From positions 154,987,436 to 155,051,435 of the forward strand of contig NC_134087.1 of NCBI RefSeq assembly GCF_000715075.1: a stretch of DNA of 64,000 nt, in the 5' to 3' direction. The stretch is from Nicotiana tabacum (lineage: Eukaryota; Streptophyta; Magnoliopsida; Solanales; Solanaceae). Both the position numbers and the translations under genes were made by a program. Position 1 is the first letter of the stretch. Every line of letters starts with the position of its first letter. Below the pieces are notes generated by a model. The model was not told where the DNA came from. It ran no database searches and saw only the letters and a program-made list of their open reading frames with translations. Shown here piece after piece: positions 56,801-64,000 of the stretch.

Positions 56801-59800
56801 ACATCCCAAATGACCCAACGGAACTACTACAACTCTCAGAACTCCATTCCTACCCCTATATCAAAATCTTACCTACCAACCGAAATCGCCAAAATATCAA
56901 CTTCGCCAATTCAAGCCTAAATCTACTCCGAACCTCCAAAACTCATTCCGTTCACACTCCTAAGTCATAAATCACCTTCCGGAGCTAATCGAACCATCAG
57001 AACTCACATCTGAACCCTCTAACACGTAAGACAACATCCGGTTGACTTTTTCCAATTTAAGCTTCCTTAAAAGAGACTAAGTGTCTCAACCTTACCACAA
57101 TCATTCCGGATTCGATCCGACCAACCCGATACCAGATAACATAGATAAACAAATCATAAAGAATCAGAAATGGGGAAAACGGAGCGGTAACTCATGAGAA
57201 GATTGACTGGGTCGTCACATCCTCCCAACTTGAACAAACGTTCGTCCTCGAACGAGTCAATAAAACATACCTGAAGCCTCAAACTAGTGAGGATATCTGC
57301 TTCGCATCTCCCCCTCGGTCTCTCAGGTCGCCTCCTCCACGGGCGGATCTCTCCACTGCACTTTCACCGAAGCTATATCCTTTGACCTCAACTTTCGAAC
57401 CTGACGACCCAAAATAGCTTCTGGCTCCACATCATAAGTCAAATCATCATCCAACTAAACCGTGCTAAAATCCAAAACATGAGACAGATCCCTAATATAC
57501 TTCCGGAGCATAGAAACATGAAATGCCGGATGCACACTTGACAAGCTGGGTGGCAAAGCAAGTTCATAAGCCACCTCCCCAATCCTCTGAAGCATTTCAA
57601 AAGGCCCAATGAACCGCAAACTCAATTTCCCTTTCTTCCCAAATCTCATATCACCATTCATAGGCAAAACTTTCAACAGAACCTTTTCACCAACCATGTA
57701 GGACACATCCCGAACCTTCCTGTCATCATAGCTCTTTTGCCTTGACTGCACTGTACGAAGCCTCTCCTGAATCACCTTCACCTTTTCTAAGGCATCCTGC
57801 ACCAAGTCTGTCCCTAATAGCCTAGCCTCACCGGGCTCGAACCAACCAACTGGAGATCTACACCTCCTCCCATACAAAGCCTCATATGGAGCCATCTGAA
57901 TACTCGACTGGTAGCTGTTGTTATAAGCAAACTCTGCAAGCGGTAAAAACTGATCCCATGACCCTCCGAAATCAATGACACAAGCACATAACATGTCCTC
58001 CAATATCTGAATAGTGCGCTCGAACTGCCCGTCCGTCTAAGGGTGAAAAGTTGTGTTCAACTCAACTTGAGTACACAACTCTCGCTGCACAGACCTCTAA
58101 AACTGTGAAGTAAACTGAGTGCCCCTATCTGAAATGATGGAAACTGGGACACCATGCAACCGAACGATCTCCCAGATATAGATCTCTGCCAACCGCTCTG
58201 AAGAATAAGTAGTACACACAGGAATAAAGTGCGCGGACTTGGTTAGCGGATCCACAATCACACAAATAGCATCAAACTTCCTCAAAGTCCGTGGAAGTCC
58301 AACTACAAAGTCCATAGTAATCCTCTCCCACTTCCACTCTAGAATATCTATCCGCTGAAGCAAGCCACCCGGTCTCTGATGTTCATATTTCACCTGTTGA
58401 CAATTGAGACACCGAGCTACAAATCCCACAATGTCTTTCTTCATTCTCCTCCACCAATAGTGCTGCCTCAAATCCTGATACATCTTCGTGGCACCGGATG
58501 AATAAAATACCGCGAGCTATGGGCCTCCTCTAGAATCAACTCCCAAAGTCCGTCTACATTGGGCACACAAATCCGGCCCTGCATCCTCAACACCCCATCA
58601 TCACCAATGGTCACATCTCTAGCATCATCATGCTGAACTCTGTCCTTAAGGACAAGCAAATGCAGATCATCATACTGGCACTCTCTAATGCGATCATATA
58701 AGGAAGACCGAGAAACCATACAAGCCAATACCCGACTAGGCTCCAAAATATCTAACCTCACGAACCGATTGGCCAAGGCCTGAACATCAACTACAAGAGG
58801 TCTCTCCCCAACTGGAATATATTCCAAACTCCTCATACTCATTGCCTTTCAGCTCAAGGCATCGGCCACCACATTGGCCTTTCCCGGATGGTACAATATA
58901 GTGATATCATAATCCTTAAGCAACTCCAACTATCTCCGCTGCCTCAAATTGAGATCCTTCTATTTGAACAAGCGCTGGAGGCTACAATGATCAGTAAACA
59001 CATCACAAGACACACCATACAAGTATTGTCTCCAAATCTTCAACGCGTGAACTATGGCAGCCAACTCCAATTGATGAAAGGGTAGTTATTCTCATGGAGC
59101 TTCAACTGACGAGAAGCATAAACAATAACTTTACCTTCCTGCATCAATATACAACCAATGCCAACTCTCAAAGCATCACAATATACGATATATGAACCTG
59201 AAGCTGATGACAAAACTAACACTGGAGTTGTGGTCAACACTGTCTTGAGCTTCCGAAAGCTCTTCTCACACTCGTTCGACCATACAAATAAATCACCCTT
59301 CTGAGTAAACTTGGTCAAGGGCAATGCGATAGATGAGAATATTTGAACAAAACGACGATAATAACCCGCCAAACTAAGAAAGCTACGAATCTCTGTGGCT
59401 GAGGACGATTTGGGCCAACTCTGAACCACCTCTATCTTCTTCGGATCAACCTGAATACCCTCGCTGGACACAACATTCCCCGTGAAAGCCACTGAACTGA
59501 GCCAAAACTCACACTTGGAGAATTTTTCATAAAGCTTCTCCTCTCTCAATCTCTGCAACACAACTCTCAAATGCTCCGCGTGCTCCTCCTGGCTACGCGA
59601 ATATACCAGAATATCATCGATGAAGACTATGACAAACGAGTCAAGATAAGGCCAGAACACACTGTTTTTCAAATGCATGAACGATGCTGGGGCATTAGTC
59701 AGCCCAAAAGACATCACCAAGAACTCATAATGACTATATCTGGTCTTGAAAGCTGTCTTAAGAGTATCCAAGTCCTTGATCTTGAATTGGTGATAACCTG

Positions 59801-62800
59801 AACGGAGATCAATCTTGGAGAACACTCTCACTCCCTGAAGCTGGTTGAATAATTCATCAATGCGAGGCAAATGATACTTATTCTTAATTGTTACCTTGTT
59901 CAATTGCATATAATCAATGCACATCCTCATAGTGCCATCCTTCTTCCTCACGAATAGAACCGGCGGACCCTAAGGTGACACACTAGGCCGAATGAACCCT
60001 TTATCAAGGAGTTCCTGAAGTTGCTCCTTTAATTCCTTCAACTCCGTTGGTGCCATACTATACGGCGGAATAGAAATGGGCTGAGTGCCCGGTACCAGGT
60101 CAATACCAAAATCAATATCCCTGTCCGGTGGCATGCCCGGCAGGTCTGCAAGAAACACATCGGGAAAATCCCTCACAACTAGAACAAAATCAATACTGGG
60201 AGTCTCAACACCAACATCCCTCACAAAGGCTAGATACGAAAGACAACCCTTCCCAACTATACGCTGGGCTTTCAAGAATGAGATCACTCTACTGGGGACT
60301 TAATCAGTCACACCTCCCCGCTTAATCTGTGGTACACCCGGTATAGCCAATGTGACTATCTTAGCATGACAATCCAGAATAGCACGACACGAAGATAGCC
60401 AATCCATGCCCAAAATGACATCAAAATCCACCATACACAATAATAAAAGATCCACACGGGTCTCTAGACCCCCAATAGTTACCACACATGACCGGTACAC
60501 ATGGTCTACAACAACAGTATTGCCTACCGGGGTAGATACATACACAGGTGAAGCAAGAGACTCACGGGGCATACCCAAATAACGAGCAAAGTATGATGAC
60601 ACATAAGAAAAGGTGGAACCGGGATCAAATAATATAGAGGCATCTCTATGGCAGACTAAAACAATACCTGAATAACAACATCTGAAGCAATAGCATCGGG
60701 TCTGCCTCGGAGTGCATAGAAACGGGCCTGACTACCACCTGATCGACCTCCCCCTCTGGGTGACCCCTAGCTGACTGACCTCCACCCCTAGCTAGCTGGG
60801 CGGGTGGTGGTGAAGTAATTGGCACTAAAGTTGATGACTGCGCCCTCTGCTGAGATGAACTCGCAAGAGGACGAGGGCACTGCCTCCACATATGTTCCAT
60901 CTCACCACACTCATAACAAATCCCGGGTGCTGGAGAAGGAGACTGAAGGGAACCCCTAGCACCGGTATGACTAGCAGATGCACTTAGCATAGAAGAGCCC
61001 TGAACTGATGGATCATGGGACAAACTATGAGCTAGAAGTGCACTAAGGGATGACTAGCCCTAATGAGAACTATGAGAACCATGACCCGATGACGCCCCAC
61101 GATAACCTGGGTAAGCTGGCTGAGCATGCCCGAATGGATGGCCTCTGCCGTGCTGAAACTAACCCCTCGAAGGAGTACCAATATAACTGCCAGATCCTCA
61201 AGGCCTCTTGGCCTCCATCTCCTCGCACTCCTGGCGACGAACAGACTCAATCTCCCGAGCAATGTCTACAACCTCCTCAAAGGTAGCACCAATCACCCTC
61301 TCCCTGGTCATAAGAATACGAAGCTGATAAACGAGGCCATCAACAAACCTCCTAATCCTCTCTTTATCTATCAGAACCATCCAAATAGCATGACGAGCTA
61401 ACTCGGAGAACCTCATCTTGTACTGCATCACAGTCATCTCTCCCTGACGTAACCACTCAAACTCTCTACGCAACTCCTCTCTACGGGACTACGACACATA
61501 CTTCTCCAAAAAGAGAACGGAGAACTGCTGCCAGGTAAGGGGTGCTGCACCAACAGGCCTATGCCTCTCAAAATCCTCCCACCAAGTAAAGGCAGCTCCA
61601 GAAAACTGATAAGTAGTGAAAGCGACCCGGCTGGTCTCCAGAATACCCGTTGTACGAAGCATCCTCAGGCACTTATCTAAGAAACCCTGGGCATCTTCGC
61701 CCTCTACACCACTGAAGGTCGGAGGCTTTAGTCTACCAAACCTCTCCAACCTATACTGCTTATCCTCTGGCATATAAGGAACTACATAGTCCTAAGCAGT
61801 TGCAACCGCTGGGCTAGATGTGCCCTCGGCATCTGAAGTCCCTACACGACCTGCTCAGGTGTGCGAGCGCTGGTGAGTCTGATTGCCTCCCCTAGCCTGA
61901 GAAGTAGCTGCGACTGTAGTGGCTGTAACCGCCTGAGCTAGGCTAGTGCAAATTGATAAGATCTGAGCCAAGGCCTCATGAAGATTCGGAATCACAATGG
62001 GCACGGCTGGTGCCTGAGTTGGTGCTGCTAGAGCGCCCATAACTGGGATCTGATCCTGAACTGGGGCAGCTGGTGGATCTGCAGGTGCTGCCCTAGCTGC
62101 TCCCCTACCATGACCACGACCGCATCCTCGGCCTCTAGTGGCCACGGCTGGTGGTACTGGTGGTCGTCCATCCTGACCGGTAGCGCGTGTCCTCACCATC
62201 TGTGAGAGAATAGAATAACAGAAGTTTGGTACTCGGACCAACAAAGTCGCACGACAAGAATTTCAAGAATATGAAGTTTTTCCTAAAGCTTCTGCAGCCT
62301 CTCGAGCATAAATACAAATGTCTCTGTACCGATCCGCGAGATTCTACTAAACCTGCTCATGTCTCGTGAGACCTATGTAACCTAGGCTCGGATACCAACT
62401 TGTCACAACCCCAAACCCGAACCCGGTCGTGATGGCGCCTCTCGTAAAGACAAGGCCCGCTGACACTTCCCATTTCCCAATTTTTAACAGTTAAGCATTA
62501 AGAAACAGTTTAAACAATATAAAATAATCCAAAGTAGCCGATAGTATCATAAATACGCGGAAGAACAACCCAACACAACACGATACCGGGGTGTCACTAG
62601 TCATGAGCATCTATAAAACCTAATATAAGTCTGAAAAGTCTACAAACTATTACAAATGTCTGATAAGAGATAGAAATGATAAGGAGGGAGGAACACGGGA
62701 CTGCGAACGTCAACAACTACCTCGTGGACTCTGATATCTGCTGGGAGCTCTCAACTTGCACTGGCAGGATCCGCAACGCCTGAATCTGCACACGTCGTGC

Positions 62801-64000
62801 ATGGCGTAAAGTGAGTACTCCAACTTAGTGAGTACCAAATGTAAATAAAGACTGAAAGCAAGAAATCACATAAGGCACAAAGCATTCTATAATGAAGCAA
62901 TAAAACAGTTAAAATAGTAAACCAGTGAAAGATAGGTAAAATTCATTAACTCAAACGTAGTTTCATGAAAAGCCTTTTTCAAGAATTAAGCAAGTAATTA
63001 ACAGTCAATTATGAAAAGTAAACACATAAAGGCTCGCCCCTCGGGCACAGTATCAACAAATCCGCCCCTCGGGCAACATTTCAGAATAGTACCAGCCCCT
63101 TGGGCAATCACATATATCATTACCAACCCCTCGGGTTCAATCTCACATCACAATGGGTACCCGCGCTCACTAGGGGTGTGCAGACTCTTGGAGGAGCCCC
63201 TTAGGGCCCAAGCGCAATATCAAGCCACCTCGTGGCATCATCACTAGGCCCTCGGCCTCATATCAATCAAGCTACCTCGTGGCATACATTTCTCAGGCCC
63301 TCGGCCTCATAATCAGTATCAAATGTTTCCTCACAACATAGGCCCTCGGCCTCACTCAGTCAAAAATCCTCACAAACGACTCGGGCAATAGTAAAACAGT
63401 GCTTCTCAACCCAGACATCATTTGAAAATATCATTTAAGTATTAAAACTGAGTAAACATGGCTGAGTACAAAAATAGTAGAAAATAACATGACTGAGTTC
63501 AAGTATATAGTCAAAATAGTGAGGAAATATAAATAAAAATCCCCGAAGTGTTCAAATAGTTGGCACGAAGCCCAAATATGGCATTCAACCCAAATAATGA
63601 TAATAGCAAATAGATTTTAGTCAAATACGTGATAAAACCATCAATCGGGATGGACCAAGTCACAATCCCCAATAGTGCACGACCCCACGCTCATCATTAA
63701 GTGTGTGCCTCACCTTAATATAGCATTACGATGTGCAAATCCGGGGTTTCAAACCCTCAGAGCATCATTTACAATCATTACTCACCTCGAACCGGTCAAA
63801 TCTCTAGCTCGCGATGCCTTTGCCCCTCGAATCAGCCTCGACTCGCGTCGAATCTATCCAAAAATCAGAACGAGGACGTCAAAATAGGCTAAGGGAACGA
63901 AGCCCAAGCGAAAATAATCAATTTACAACATAAATCCCAAAATTACTAAAACCCGACCCCCAGGCCCATGTCTAGAAATTCGATAATTTTTACATCAATA

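Overview
This window is nuclear DNA from a flowering plant. Solanaceae is most likely, and a large-genome member such as Nicotiana fits best. The reasons are split genes with plant splice sites, plant-specific gene families (class III peroxidase, DOMON/cytochrome b561), and dense nested plant transposons: Ogre/Tat, Tekay-type chromovirus, copia, LINE, hAT, MULE, CACTA and Stowaway. The genus is inference; the plant origin is seen directly. I find no rRNA, tRNA or CRISPR.

Only two host genes look intact, both on the minus strand. A class III peroxidase lies at 17677-19045: two exons, 343 aa, all eight structural cysteines and both haem-pocket histidines present. A cytochrome b561 and DOMON protein lies at 25623-32871: three exons, 430 aa. 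Its 4.8-kb first intron is loaded with small DNA transposons. They probably act separately in cell-wall or apoplast redox chemistry (peroxidase) and electron transfer across a membrane (b561-DOMON).

Layout. 1-6522: 5' part of an Ogre/Tat retrotransposon (minus) with a 4.0-kb LTR, tRNA primer site and a plant-mobile-domain-like ORF1. 6523-7357: unique flank with one possible exon. 7358-13030: a decayed L1-type LINE (minus). 13572-17228: a decayed autonomous hAT transposon with 8-bp target duplication. 17274-17523: Stowaway MITE. 17677-19045: peroxidase, with a 50-bp promoter duplication. 19851-20734: non-autonomous hAT. 22257-22434: probable CACTA MITE. 22636-23936: non-autonomous MULE. 23946-25250: LTR remnants. 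25605-32920: b561-DOMON gene. 33327-38282: complete but dead copia element, ending about 450 bp upstream of that gene. 39125-48139: long-LTR element without recognisable gag-pol (LARD-like). 48140-51926: a second LTR fragment, invaded by a hAT (49280-51203) that itself contains a MULE (49844-50966). 51927-54436: second Ogre LTR (plus). 54438-64000: a decayed chromodomain Ty3/gypsy element (minus) whose 5' LTR runs off the right edge.

No novel multi-gene system is apparent. The most unusual content is the LARD-like element with its own repeat architecture, three hAT families each carrying a private subterminal word, the hAT-MULE nest with precise target duplications, long hairpins in the Ogre LTR, and CCGCANNTGCGG-type motif clusters shared by unrelated-looking LTRs.
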